From NCBI RefSeq assembly GCF_019925205.1, contig NC_083564.1, positions 15,968,134 to 16,032,133 on the forward strand: a DNA stretch of 64,000 nt, written 5' to 3'. Under the pieces are notes generated by a model. The model was not told the origin of the DNA, did no database searches, and was given only the letters and a program-made list of their open reading frames with translations. The position numbers and the translations under genes are program-made. Positions 18,711 to 30,940 of the stretch are shown here, in pieces; the stretch's first letter is position 1, and each line of letters opens with the position of its first letter. This stretch comes from Metopolophium dirhodum (taxonomy: Eukaryota > Arthropoda > Insecta > Hemiptera > Aphididae).

Positions 18711-19127
18711 GGTACAACCATAGATTAAATCTATTTCGGCCATACATACTTATCTCTGGAGTTTGTACTGTTAGATGACGTATAACAGGGAATACTTCTA
18801 TGTTAATGTACAATAGATTATCCTTTTACTGTGCACTTTGGTTAGTTGATCATCGACAGATTTAGAGTGAAACCATTGAAAAGACGTGCATTAAAATATT
18901 AATTTAATGTTAACTTTATTAATATTTATTAGTGAAACATAATTAATTTTCATTGTATTAATTAATAAAGTTAGGTACCTAGGTACATTATTAAATCTAT
19001 AAAAATGATCTTACTTAAATTATTTGATTTGATGGCATTTCTGATTTTATCTTTCCCTAATAAAATATAAATAACACTTGTATTACTCTTTAATAGTTTA
19101 TTACATATTATTTGTATGTTATTAAAT

Positions 19128-20450
19128 TCTGAGCGGAGCGATGAATGTATGATTATACAATGATGTGTGTTTTTTTTTATGTCATTGCCGTTTAGAGCAG
19201 TAAAACTGTTTCAATTTTCATCAACAGTATCTTGTTTGATGAGAAAGTGAATACAGTTGTTGCACTCGGGATGTCAAAATTTAAAACTCCAATTGTTTTC
19301 AAAAGCGCCGCAAAAACAACATAAAATTTAAGAAAATCGATTTTGGTTTTTGGTGTAACTCAAAAATAAATAACCGTATACATGCAATTTTCACTGGTTG
19401 TTAATATTAGAATTTTCTATACACCATAAAATGTTTGATTTGTTTTGAACTGTCAACGGATATTTTCAGTTTCAAATTTTTTTAGTTATTTTTTCTTTGG
19501 ATGTCAATAACATTTTATTTGTTGGGTAAAAAAATTGAAAACTGATAAAAAGGGTCCTTATATAGTGTTATAATAGCAGTTGAAAAATATTTTAAAAAAA
19601 TATTCACGATTTTTTTTTATAAGCATTTGAAGTTCGAATTTTGACAAAATTTATCAAATTTAAAATTTAATGATTATTTAGTAGTTAAAAATGTATAAAA
19701 TGTTCAACTTGTATAGCTAAGTATTGAAAATTTGAAACAAAATTTTACGGCGCAGTACCGGATTTAAAGGGCCATGCCCATGCCCCGGGTGTTAATAATA
19801 GAGGGGCTCAAATTTCAAATTTTAAATTCATAAAGCATATATCATGGAGGCGCTCATATTATGTTGTGCCCCGGGTTACATAATTTGTAGATCCAGTACT
19901 GCCACAGCGTACATAGGTTTTATAAAAATTACTTTATTCATTAATAATCATAGACTTTAAAATGTAATACAAGATTCCTTATAAGATTATCTACCTTTAT
20001 CAAAAAAAAAAATGTCTATAAGAAAGTCAAATTAAATTTTTACGAGCGTTTGAAATTTAAATTTTTACAACATTGGATATTCACTCGATTCCTCATGTAA
20101 TGATTTTTTTATTTTGTCGGTTTCAAAAACGAATAGCTGTACATACATGAAAATTTTACTGAATGTTTATTTTATCAATTCATATACTTTATAAAATTTT
20201 TAAAATATTTTGATTTGTTTTGAGCTGTTTACGGACAATTTCATATTAAAATTTTTTTTCTGTGAATATCAATAAAGTTTTAACTGTTGGGCCAAAAAGT
20301 GTAAAAATTTAATACAAGGCTCCTGATTTCTTGTTACAATAGCAGTTGAAAAATATTAAAAAGACATGGGCGCAATTTTTTTTATAAGTATTTAAAGATC
20401 AAATTTTAAATTGAATAATTAATGTGTTCTCGGTATATTATACTTGCCAT
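19128..20450. repeat. older copy of the GATTCTGAGCG repeat family
   Basis: Starts ATTCTGAGCGGAGCGATGAATG and shares with 21412-22711 the blocks GAAAGTGAAT, TTTTGGTGTAACTC, ATTTTCTATACACC and TATCAATAA. More diverged and with an unclear right end. Interrupted by a small MITE at 19753-19901. Confidence 0.65.
19753..19901. mobile_element. 149-bp MITE inserted in the repeat
   Basis: Ends CAGTACCGGATTTA (left) and TAGATCCAGTACTG (right) are imperfect inverted repeats, with CCCCGGG-containing subterminal blocks on both sides. The flanking 8 bp, TTACGGCG and CCACAGCG, are only partly alike, so the hAT-type TSD is degraded or absent. Confidence 0.55.
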
Positions 20451-21411
20451 AGTCAATTTTCGATAAATATATTTTTTCTCCATATACATCATACTCTAAA
20501 AAATATTATTTTACAAATTTAATATTGTTAAAAACAAAATATTAACGTAATATTTACTACTCCATACTTATATAGTCATATAGTGATTTTGTATAGATTT
20601 AAATTTCAAATTATATATTACTACTTACTATAGTAATTAAAAACTAACACATACAATTTTGTTTTTTGGTAAGAACTTGTTTGAGTACCTACTTGAACTT
20701 TTTGCATGACTATGATAACTATCTGTGTTTTTAATAACATTTTCATAAATAAAGAATTATAACTAAACAATTAAAAGCAATTTTTAGCCACGAAAAATTC
20801 ATAAAAGTTTTTATTTTCATATCTAATATTTGACATTTTAATAGAATATTCCCCACAAATTGCTTTACCTTTGACAAAGAAAAAAATTTTACCGGAAAGT
20901 TACGACAATGTATGTTCGAAAACAACTATATAGGAATAGCAGAGAGCTACCCACTTGTCCCCCTTTTTTTAATTTGAATAAAAATAGAATTTATTGTAAC
21001 GTTAATAGTAGTGATGCACAACAATATATTTTCCGTTATCAATATCGGTTTATTGATATCGATATCATATCGCGATATCGAAAGACAAACGATATCGATA
21101 TAATTTATTTTTATATATAGGTAATAGGTTTTTTTTTTGAAATTAATATTTCTTTCATTAAAAAAGTGTAAATAAAAAGTATAAAAAAAGTTTTCATATT
21201 ATATTATTAATTATTATAAACAAAAATTTAAAAATTTAAATTGAATTAAAATTACAGGTACATTATTTATTTTCCATCTACTGTATATACCTCGGAGTGG
21301 TGTAAAATCGCTTTCTGAAAATATGCATACATTTAAAATTATTAAGTATTTAGCTAAAAAATATTATTATTCATTAATAGTTTTCATACCATTACGTTTT
21401 CTGATATATTA

Positions 21412-22826
21412 GATTCTGAGCGAAGCGATGAATGTATTGATTTTACAAAGATGTGTATTTTTTTTTTTTTTTTTTTAATTTTTAATTTTTGAGTCTGTCA
21501 TCACCTTTTAGGACAGTAAAAGTGCTTGGATTTTCTTCAACAGTAACTTTTCTGATAGGAAAGTGAATCTAGTTGGTACTTTGGGGGGTCAAAAGTAATA
21601 ATTTCCCAGTAGTTTTCAAAAGCAACGTGAAAAACAAAAGAAAAATTAAGGAAAAACGGGAATTTTTACGCAAAATCTGTTTTCGAGAAAATCGATTTTG
21701 GTTTTTGGTGTAACTCTAAAACAAATGACCGTAGAATCATGAAATTTTGACTGAATGTTTATATTAGCATTTTCTATACACCATAAATATTTTGACTCTT
21801 TTTGAGCTGTTTACGAACATTGTCAGTTTTCAATTATTTTATTTTTTTTTTCTATGAATATCAATAAAATGTTATCTGTTGAGTAAAAAAGCTTGAAAAT
21901 TTAATAGAAGGCTCCTAAGTTATTGTTTCAAAGGCAGATGAAAAAAATTAAAAATCCTTTGTCACAGTTTTTATTTATAAGCATTTTAAGTTCAAATTTT
22001 GACAAAATACTGAAAAATCACGAAAATTAGCAAATTATTTTGAGTTGAGAATTCATAAAAAATTTTCTTTTAAAATCTAAGATTTTAAAATGTAATATAA
22101 GATTAATCATAAGTTTGTCTACCTTTATCAAAAAAAAAATGTCTACAAGAAACTTAAATTAAATTTTTATGAGCGTCTGAAATTTATATTTTTACAACAT
22201 TTGATATTCACTCGATTTCTCATGTAACAATTTTCTTATTTTATTGTAATCAAAAAACAAATGACTGTAGATACTTGAAAATTTCACTGAATGTTTATAT
22301 TAGCATTTTCTATACACCATAAAATTTACAAAATATTTTGCCTCTTTTTGAGCAGTTTACAGACATTGTCAGTTTTCAATTTTTTTAGTTTTTTTTTCTA
22401 TAAATATCAATAAAAAATTTTTTGTTGGGTAAAAAAGCGTGAAAATTTAATATAAGGCTCCTGATATATCGTTCTAATAGCAGTTGAAAAGTATTAAAAA
22501 TACATAGGCACAAAGTTCAAATTTTGACAACATTTATTAATCATTTTGTAGTTAAAAATGTATAAAATGTTTAACTTTTATGGCTAAGGATTGAAAATTT
22601 AAAACAAGGCTCCACGTAAATAGGTTATATATAAATTACTTTATTCACAATAATATCATCAAATATACTTGGTAATATCATAGGCTGACTGACCGTTTTC
22701 GCTCAGAATCGTTTTTCTTATACAATGATATTATATCATTGAATTCAAATTTAACACCATCCATTACAGTGACCCACTTGTAACCTATTGTACAGCAGAG
22801 CGACATCCACTTATCCACATTTTTTT
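21412..22826 (-). repeat. full copy of the GATTCTGAGCG repeat family, nested in the hAT element
   Basis: Left end AGATTCTGAGCGAAGCG; near the right end, at about 22697-22711, is the inverted form CGCTCAGAATCG, so the body has inverted GATTCTGAGCG termini. Beyond it lies a further family-specific block (CATTGAATTC, CATCCATTACAGTGACCCAC, TGTACAGCAGAGCG) to about 22826. An inverted-orientation copy is at 53845-56292. No transposase is visible. Confidence 0.75.
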
Positions 22827-22831
22827 TTCTT

Positions 22832-23697
22832 TTAAATAAAAAGTAATTGATTGACTCTGTCTGGTGATAACCGATTTCTTCTTTTGGTAATGACTTGACC
22901 AGCTTCACTAAACAACCGTTCGCAAGGAACACTTGTTGCTATTACACTTAAATATTTTTTTGCCATCTGTGAAACTACAGGATATTTTTTCTCGTTGTAT
23001 TTCCACCATAATAATGGATCTTGGTTAAGGCTTATTTTATCTGTCATACTTTTATATTTATGTAATTCATTTCCTTCGTCTTCGTCTTCTTCATCACTGT
23101 CAGCTATAAGAGATCGTATTTTTTTGATAATTTCCAATTATCCAAAAAATGGCATGTTACACCCAAATAACTATTATTTGCCACAGAAGTCCAAAAGTCA
23201 ACAGTTAAACACACATTAGGTATATCTTTCAAAACCTTTTTTAAATTCTCCCTTTCAACTATTGCCATTTGGTCAATTTGTCTTGTTATAGTCATTCTAC
23301 ACGGGACAATATATTCTCGTACAGCTATATGCATAAATTCACGAAATCCTTCAACTTCTACGATACGGTTTTAAATCTTTAATGACAAATGTCATTAAAC
23401 TTTTAGTGAGCTCTTTACTACGATATATAGATAATTTTGATGTTCTTACTTTAAAATAATTTTGAATATCACTCGATGCACTAGATGTTTTTGACGCGCT
23501 GTATTGTTGTAAATGTAATTTTAAATTACTAGTATTACCACTGTACGCAATAATAGACTTGCACTCGCGACAGTGAACTTCTTTTTTATTTAATATTGTA
23601 CCATTATTATCTATTTGAAAGCCAAAATGTTTCCATATGTCACTACGACCTCCAGGTAATGGTACTATCTTAATAGAACTAATAATTTTTATTTAAA
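22832..23697 (-). pseudogene. ZBED/hAT transposase, deleted and frameshifted
   Basis: From high to low coordinates: a BED zinc-finger region (SDIWKHFGFQ, then HCRECKSIIAYSGNTSNLKLHL; the last metal-binding His appears to be Tyr); a frameshift near 23365; a transposase core segment (VCLTVDFWTSVANNSYLGVT) at 23334-23104; then a frame change directly into the C-terminal dimerisation domain (YPVVSQMAKKYLSVIATSVP, CERLFSEAGQVITKRRNRL) at 23137-22832. Several hundred central residues with most of the catalytic core are missing. It cannot encode a working transposase. Confidence 0.85.
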
Positions 23698-23939
23698 TAT
23701 TTAACTTATTAATTATAACTATTGACAAATAAATTATTATTAATTAAACTTATTACTTATTTAACTCAACGTAGACGACGGAAAAAACGAGACTAATTGT
23801 AAAAATCCAACAGTCACAGCTATATACGTCTATTGTAAGAGCTTTATCGTATTGCTTATCGTTGGTGTTTAATCGTTCTTAGACATTGATTTACTGTCAA
23901 AACTTATATAAATAGAAAATAGAAATTTCAAATTGCAAC

Positions 23940-24075
23940 GAATTGATATCAATTTTCGATATCGATAAAATGTTGGATATTTACCTGTGATGTCGTATTT
24001 CGATATCGAATATTATTTTTGTCATATCGATATCGGTAAAATTGGTCTGATATCGATATCGATATCGAAATACGA
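23940..24075. repeat. GATATCGATATC palindrome cluster (subterminal hAT repeats)
   Basis: At least eight overlapping ATCGAT/GATATC palindromic units with short spacers, mirrored at 21040-21110 on the other side of the same element. Likely transposase-binding or structural subterminal repeats. Confidence 0.75.
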
Positions 24076-24101
24076 CATCATTGTGCATCACTAGTTAATA
24101 G

Positions 24102-25042
24102 TATACTTGCGTTTCTTTATTTTTCTTATTTCACCTGTTTAAAATAATATTTTATTATTTATTTATATTGATATTAATACAATTAACCACGTCTATTTTA
24201 AGGTATAGTGATTAATAAATAATAATTTAAACAATAAAAATGTTTAGATACATAAGACCTTATATAATGATGCTTGTTCGATTTAATGTTCTTTTTTAAC
24301 TTATAACAGTTAAGTACCTATATTATATTGAACTTGAATAATTAATGTTTGACATTTTATAATATAATAGGTACCAACTTATATAAAAATACTATTGGAA
24401 ATCTCTTTAAATAATATATTAGTTCTTATTTATGTTATATATTATATATATAAATATATATCGTGATATATATATATATATAAATGAATGTTTGTCTATG
24501 TTTCAGTTGGCATGGGTTTTGAAGCTATTATAATAATAATTATTGGTTGCTAGGCAACGAAATGCATGGGATCAGCTAGTTTATAATATAATTTAAACCA
24601 CGTGCTAGTTTTTTAAATTTAATATATTATTTTGTTGTAATTTTCTATCCATTGTTCCTAAAAATTGAAAATGGGTAACTATAATTTAACACCAAAATTT
24701 AGTGCCTGTGCATTATGTGTGTGTTGGTCAGAATTCAGGAATACTAGATGAACTCAATGGTGGATCTAGAGCTTATTATTTTTTTTCAGGTTAGGGGTAA
24801 AATTACAAAGAAATTTAAAACATCTACAAAATATCTCGCAATATTTATATTTTATAATTTACACAACTAATTCTAAACGACGCTTATGTTTATTGGATAA
24901 ACTATCTATATGACTGATTTTATTAAGTTATTTGCATTTAATTCCCTATGTACATATAATAAATAAAGACCTGTAGGCCGAGGTTCAACTGGCGAACTGC
25001 AGTCGAAAATATACAATAAGTAATAAATTATAGGACCTATAA
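24102..25042. other. gene-free stretch with a Helitron-like fragment
   Basis: AT-rich. A (TA)n run at 24440-24483 leads into a segment that resembles a short Helitron-type repeat (next entry). Nothing else is recognisable. Confidence 0.5.
24470..24583 (+). mobile_element. short Helitron-like fragment
   Basis: TATATATAAATGAATGTTTGTC at the left and CATGGGATCAGCTAGT at the right resemble the ends (TCTATATAT...AAAATGAATGT and ...CTAGT) of non-autonomous insect Helitrons. Related sequence is at 61196-61400. No hairpin was confirmed here, so the call is tentative. Confidence 0.35.
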
Positions 25043-25281
25043 TAGGGTTCGGATTTGAAGGCAATATAATCAAAAAAAAGCATTTAAAATTTAAAAAAAG
25101 GCAAAAAAAAGCATTTAATTTGTATAAAAAGGCAATTCATAAATATACTATAAAAAAAAAAGTGAACATTTTTTAAACACTTTCAATTGCACACATTTTG
25201 AGAAAAATACAAATTAAAAATTAAAACTGCATGCAAAATAAACTAATTGGTATTAAAAAAAAAATTGACTACCATGTATTT

Positions 25282-26425
25282 TTATAGTCTGTCTTCAGTA
25301 AAACGGCTACGGTTTGGGGTTAAAATATTTTTGTAGATCGAAAACGATCTTTCTACGTCCACCGAAGTTATCGGGGCGTATTTCATACTTAAATAGTTAT
25401 CTAAATTAAGATTGCTACTTGATAGATCGTCATCGCTTGTGGTTTCTCCAATCAATACTCGGTTGATCTTTTTGATATTTTCCCATCCTTTGTTCTTCGA
25501 TATAACTTTGTTGAATTTATCCAAAATCAATTTAGCTATTTCGCCATTGCATTCTTCGAGTTTAATCTTTATATTATTTACAACATCTACACTTTTCGAT
25601 AGTAATACACCTAAAACATACACAGTATATTTTAATATATAAAACATGTAAAACACATAAAAATAATATTTGTTACCTCTTGTTTCTAGTTTTGTAATTG
25701 TGTCAGGCAAAAATCCAAAATTAGATACAATATACACCAGATTACTTTGTATCGAAGACATTTTAAAAAGTCTTTTAGCTGCTCTCACACATTCAGATTC
25801 TTCTTCGAATTCTTCAATTATAGATTTCAGTTCATTGAAATTTGTACATTAGTATTTTACTGCATTAATCCATGTACCACAACGTGTAATTATCGGTCTA
25901 GGTGGATTTGGCAATTCTGGACATTTTTCTTTCAGAACTGCGATTCTCTTAGGACATTTTAAAAATGTCTTTTTCATTTCAGAAATTAACTGGTCTACAT
26001 TTTTATAATATGCTCGTACTTCTTCACAGACGTTATGACATGCATGAGCCAAACAATTTAGATGAATAATATTCGGGTACAAAGTTTGAATTGTACTACC
26101 CGCTTTCTTCATATAAGGAGCCGTGTTAGATATAAAAAGCAAAATATTGTCGTATTTTACATTAGTTGGCCACAATATATGCATTGCTTTGTCAAATAGC
26201 TGGGTAATTGTACTACTATTTACCTTATCTAAATAGTCTGTGTGAAGAAGATACAAATTTCCAGGATTTTCTGGTTGTAGAATTCCAACTATTATGTTAG
26301 CCACGTTTTGGCGTTCTGAATCTGTGGTTTCGTCAATACACACCCATATTTTAGGTGTACGGGTAATTTTATGGTCATACCAAATACTCGATAAGACGAT
26401 ATCGATAAATATTGCGAATAATAAA
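25282..26425 (-). pseudogene. DUF659/hAT transposase with intron and one premature stop
   Basis: Minus-strand reading runs KIWVCIDETTDSERQNVANI (catalytic-Asp region), then HLNCLAHACHNVCEEVR, TRCGTWINAVKY, a TAA stop at 25851-25849, and continues in the same frame to FKMSSIQSNLVYIV and KLETR. A 66-bp GT...AG segment (25676-25611) then interrupts a sequence that continues in phase as GVLLSKSVDVV and ends in the dimerisation motif KYAPITSVDVERSFSIYK. Without the single stop and with the intron removed, the frame is open to about 25282. The N-terminus before about 26425 is not recognisable. Confidence 0.75.
25611..25676 (-). other. probable 66-bp intron in the hAT transposase
   Basis: On the minus strand the segment starts GTAACA, is AT-rich with a pyrimidine-containing tail, and ends TTTTAG. 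Its removal joins TKLETRG to VLLSKSVDV in one frame, whereas reading through gives a Tyr/Phe-rich non-conserved stretch. Confidence 0.6.
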
Positions 26426-26678
26426 ACCCATTTGTAGCGATAATACGCAAGCTGAGTATAAAATTATAAAATCAACTGAAAAATTAAAGACAAAATAGGC
26501 ATTATAAGAACAAAAGGTAAAAAAAGGCAAAAAGGCATTTATAAGTAAAAAGGCAAAAAAAGACAAAAAAAAAAGGTTCCATCGTGTAAGAAATTAAATG
26601 AAACACATTTTTGTATAAAAATTATTTTTCTATTATGATTAATAAAAGAAAGGCATTTGCCTTCAAATCCGAACCCTA

Positions 26679-27090
26679 TTACTAATAACTAATAACATAT
26701 TACACGTAGAACGTAGATACCAAAGATTGTCATATGTCATGAGTCATGAGAGTTTGTATATTATTTCGTGGTCAATTACATTTATCGTATCTAAAATATC
26801 TACTGAACGTTAATAATACTATTTAAGAAAGTTTTAAATATAGTTTTTCGAGAAGGTTTGTGGAATAATCTGTGTAGACGTAAAATACTCAAAATTGCAA
26901 TCTTCAAAAGGCTGTAACCTTGGAACTAAGTCCGACCAATAAATTCTGATTGCATAGGTACCCATTTACAAATTGTAGTTAATACAATTATCAATGCAAT
27001 AAGTCAATAATATGAGATATTATCTTAAAATATTTATTGTTTTTATAAAAAAAATACTATTACTGGTAAGTTTAAGTTTTTAAGAACTAC
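26679..27090. other. gene-free; partial arm of the 12-kb foldback family
   Basis: About 26905-26990 contains GGAACTAAGTCCGACC, AAATTCTGATTGCAT and GTAGTTAATACAATTA, similar to the arms at 12018-12593. Otherwise AT-rich DNA. Confidence 0.5.
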
Positions 27091-27490
27091 ATAACCAAAC
27101 TTATAAGCCTGATGGTACCTGGGCCCGCTTAGTCCGCCAGTAACTAATCCGTTGTGTGAGAGGCCACCTAGGTCATCTAGCTTGGCAGTCCTTTCACATC
27201 TTCAGCGGATCATCACCATAACCGGACTTCAATACGTGTTAAGTTAATTCTAAGTATTGTTCCTATTTTATGATCTCTGTGGTCATTGCACAAGACCGGA
27301 CCGACCATAGAGACCCCCTCCTCATCATTAAACTGCATCATTCTAATTCTCGTGATAGATGTTTCCCGTTCCTTGGTGTCATCGTGCACGTAAACTGCCT
27401 ATCCAGAATAAATGAGGTGAAGGCAGAATTAATAGTCTACCTCACAAACAGTCGACGTTAATGTAGGCATTGGCCAGATATAGGTGTAAT
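27090..27490 (+). repeat. GC-richer dispersed repeat, copy 1
   Basis: Shares with 30290-30940 the blocks GGATCATCACCATAACCGGACTT (in variant form), TCTGTGGTCATTGCAC, AGAGACCCCCTCC, TCGGTGTC-like, CGTCGTGCAC-like, TTGCCTATCCAGAAT and GTAGGCATTGG. Unclassified; may be a LINE 3' region or SINE-like sequence. No conserved ORF. Confidence 0.6.
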
Positions 27491-28080
27491 TTGTTTTTCG
27501 GGTGTCACAAATAATCTTTTGGGTCGTCCTAAATATTGGGCATGTACACAGTTTAAAAAAAATAATATTTTACAAACTAATATAATATTTACATCAACCC
27601 AATAATTAACTTACTGCATGCTAGTTTAAACATTTTGTGTTGTATGAACACCAAGTAGGTGTAAATTATTTATTAATAAAAAACAAACAGAGAATTTATT
27701 TACCTATAGCCTATAGGAAATCTCTTAGTAAAACATTAAAATATAAAATGATAATATGGCGACAATATGATGGGCAAAACTAAATGTATGAGTTACAATG
27801 TTAATATCTTAAAAAATAAGTCTGAGCTGTCGCTGCAGGTTATACGGCATAAATTATCACTATATTTCATTGAGTTATAGCGTTATATAAGATTTTTAAT
27901 ATGAATAAAAATAGTATTCGCAGTATTAATATTTAATAATAATATGCTTACCATCATCATCACTAATAATTATTTTTTCTTGAAAATACATGTTTATAAA
28001 TTTAATATTGACATTACTAAAATGAAATGCTATTATAATAGCGGTTTATGAATAATAGTTTAACCAATAAAAATTCATAG
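27491..28080. other. gene-free AT-rich stretch
   Basis: No supportable feature. Confidence 0.5.
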
Positions 28081-28382
28081 TCGTATAGCAGTGGATCTTA
28101 ACCTGTGTTCCGTGGACTTAGAATAAATGTTCCGCCAACATTTTAAAATCGGCGGAAAAATATTATAAAATTGTGAAATTTTTTTTTATTGATTTTATTA
28201 ATTTTTACTGGCTAATTTGTAATTTTTATGTAAACTATTTTATGCTATACATGCATTGTTTAATATGCTATACAATTTTACGGATATAAATTCTATTTTA
28301 TAGTGTGCTGTGTTCCGTGAATATCTTATAAAATATTAAGTGTTTCGTCATAAAAAAAAGGATAAAAACCACTGTCATACTG
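28081..28382. mobile_element. 286-bp hAT-like MITE
   Basis: Element 28089-28374 has inverted ends CAGTGGATCTTAACC and GGATAAAAACCACTG, close to the CAGTGGTTCTCAACC-type hAT terminus, and repeated TGTTCCGTG inside each end. Flanking octamers TCGTATAG and TCATACTG match at five of eight positions, consistent with an old TSD. Confidence 0.65.
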
Positions 28383-28914
28383 ATATATATAGGTATAATA
28401 TGTACCTACAATAGTCTTATTTAATAAAGTTTGTTCAATTTAATATTATTTATTAACCCACAAAAATTGAGTAAATTGCATACTTAAATATTTAATGTTT
28501 GACATTTTATATATATTACAACTTATTGCAATGGAATTTTCTTTAAGAGGACACGAGGACGCTACACAGCCATTTTTTAGAGAATTTGTTGTATCCGTCT
28601 CACAAGTCTAATTTTTTAAGTTGTTTAAGTTTATTCTTTTAGGTATACCTAACATTTAAAATTTTAATGGAAGATTCCCTACAAGTTTTTCTAAATCCTT
28701 AACGGAAAATATTTCTATTTACAATCATGAGATATTTTAAATTTTTTTACTTTCATGATTGTTAATCAAGTAATTATGGTAATTGAAATGAAAAAAGTCT
28801 GAATTTTGAAAACTTCAAGGATTTGTGTTAAATAGGAAAATAATAAAAATGTAACTCAGCAATGATGAGTGTGTGGGTAATTTAGCTAGCTTTAATATAA
28901 AATATTAATGAGAG

Positions 28915-29560
28915 AGATTCGATATCACAGCCAAGTGGTATAACCACTTGAATCCATAAAAACGCCGGCGTGAACAGTCCAAAAATGTCTATTATTTAAC
29001 TTTTCTCCTAAACTATGATAGCTAGAAAGTTGGCTGATAACATTAAAAAGGGATTATAAAGTAGATATTAAATATGGAATTAAAGTTTTTTTTTTAAATT
29101 TATGTATTTTTTCACAGATAAAAAAAGTGTTATTTTTGGCTAGATTTTCATTTAGCGAGGTAATTTTCCGAAACTGGAACACGGATTTTGTTGTTTTGGG
29201 TCTTGTTAGATTCACATTAGCTAGGAGAAGTGCAATGAAGATTTTCAGAACTTTATCTCCAATCGTTAGCTCACTACAAAGCTGTAAAGCTGAAAAACAT
29301 CGAAAATTCCAGTAAAATTTGTTTTAATTTTTTTAATGTTCTGTAGTGAATTAAATATTAAAGATAAAGTTATGAAAATCTTCACTGCACTTCTCCTAAC
29401 CAATTTGAATCTAACAAGACCCCAAACAATGAAATCCTGTATCTGGTTTCGGAGATCTATCTCACTAAATGAAAATTAAAAGATTTTTTTATGGGGCTGT
29501 TCACACAGACATTTTTCGTGATTTAAATTGTTATACTGCTTGGGTGTGATATCAGTTAAT
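28915..29560. mobile_element. large foldback element
   Basis: Inverted arms: left GATATCACAGCCAAGTGGTA ... AAATGTCTATTATT and TTTCATTTAGCGAGGTAATT ... TAGGAGAAGTGCAATGAAG; right, inverted, AGTGAAGATTTTCATAAC-type sequence to GGGTGTGATATC. Arms are each over 200 bp with mismatches, about 650 bp in total, with an asymmetric extra block in the left half. No ORF of note. Confidence 0.75.
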
Positions 29561-30289
29561 AAATTTCTAAAAATTAAGAACCAAGAAAGTTTAAATGCCG
29601 ATCCCTGACTTGCCAAGCCTTTTTTTTTTAGTTAAGAAATTTCATTATTTACACAAGTATGAATGACACACTGTCTCCTCACAGAATAATTTTTTCTATG
29701 CAATGATCTATCTTTGAATAATTCAAATCCAACACATCCATTACAATGATATATTCGACAACTATTGTACACTGCTCCTGTCCTGCACCTTTTTAAAAAT
29801 AACTTTCCTATCATTGCAGCTAATTTCAAAAACTATTTAATGTAAAAGCGGTTAACTTACCTGCACATTCTAAGAAGTAATAAAAAATTTTTAATTTAAT
29901 AAATACTTTTAGATCTGTATTAAATTTCATAAAATGTGCACCCAAACGGGTTTTAATATGTAAACGCTGCTAAGGATGTAATTGAAACCCAACCTTTTCA
30001 GTAGTATAGGGGAGAATATCCCTGACAATCACATGTTTGATCAGGTTACACAGGATCTATGTGGGACTTGTCACCTGTAGGAGAAGATTTATAAACATAC
30101 CTATAAGCTCAAAATGATTTGAACCATGAACGCCAGGTATTTGGTAATTGGTATCACGATTGTTAGTTTAAGTCATAAACACTGGTTTAATATGTATTGG
30201 TTATAACTATTAAGCAACAATTACTGACGCGCCCCTCGTCAGTGGTGGTACTGCGTCGATTTAGTTTCAAAAAGTTAGCAAGTATAAGT
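29561..30289. other. gene-free; one dispersed-repeat fragment
   Basis: 29690-29800 carries CAATGATCTATC, CACATCCATTACAATG and CTATTGTACACTGCTCC, a diverged copy of the ACACATCCATTACA end block described for 22740-22826. Nothing else. Confidence 0.5.
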
Positions 30290-30940
30290 GAACCAAATAA
30301 ACAATATGTTCGGTAGTCCTCTTCTAATCCTCGGAAAACCATCACCATAATCAGACTTTGATGAATGCGATGCTTGACGGTTTAATGACTTTAGTATTAG
30401 TATAAATGAATAATAATACGACAATATGATTATGAATAAGTATAATATATAATATCGTACAACTGGACAATTAACTGTGACAGTATACACACACCGTATA
30501 CACACTGTACGACGGTGCTTGTGCAAGTGAGTATTACATACATCAAAGGCCCTATATATATTCACAACCGAGGTCATATTACTTCCGTATAGAGAGTGAG
30601 TCGTATACTAGTATAACTAGATACTAAATTGTACACACGTGTCAAGGTTGACTACTAATATTAATTGTATACTTCAACAGACTTCAATAGTTTAAGTTAG
30701 AATTAAGGTATATTCCCTATTTTTTGAGTTCTGTGGTCATTGCACCTGACCACAGAGACCCCCTCCCCATAATTAACTTGAATCATCGTAATTCCTGTGG
30801 TAGTGTGTTCCTGTTCCTCGGTGTCGTCGTGCACCTAAAATTGCCTATCCAGAATTTATGAGGCGTAGGCATTGGTCAGGTATATGTGTAATTGGGTTCG
30901 GTGGGATCGCGAATAGTTCTTCGGGTAGCGCTGTAGATTT
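30290..30940 (+). repeat. GC-richer dispersed repeat, copy 2 with insertion
   Basis: 30290-30380 and 30700-30940 match the two halves of the 27090-27490 repeat; about 300 bp of AT-rich sequence (30385-30690) separates them here and not there. Confidence 0.55.

Larger units (their letters stand above)
21001..24101 (-). mobile_element. composite ZBED-type hAT transposon, 8-bp TSD
   Basis: A 3085-bp element (21009-24093) with inverted termini TAGTGATGCACAA, flanked by identical 8-bp direct repeats GTTAATAG at 21001-21008 and 24094-24101. Both subterminal regions are packed with GATATCGATATCG-like palindromes (21040-21110 and 23940-24070). Inside are a broken BED/hAT transposase on the minus strand and a nested copy of the GATTCTGAGCG repeat. 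Confidence 0.9.
25043..26678 (-). mobile_element. DUF659-type hAT transposon, about 1.6 kb
   Basis: Inverted termini TAGGGTTCGGATTTGAAGGCAA at 25043 and 26678 (22 bp; given as TAGGGTTCGGAT + TTGAAGGCAA). Both subterminal regions are rich in AAAAAAGGCA/AAGGCATTT repeats. No clear 8-bp TSD (ACCTATAA versus TTACTAAT). The transposase gene inside reads on the minus strand. Confidence 0.85.
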
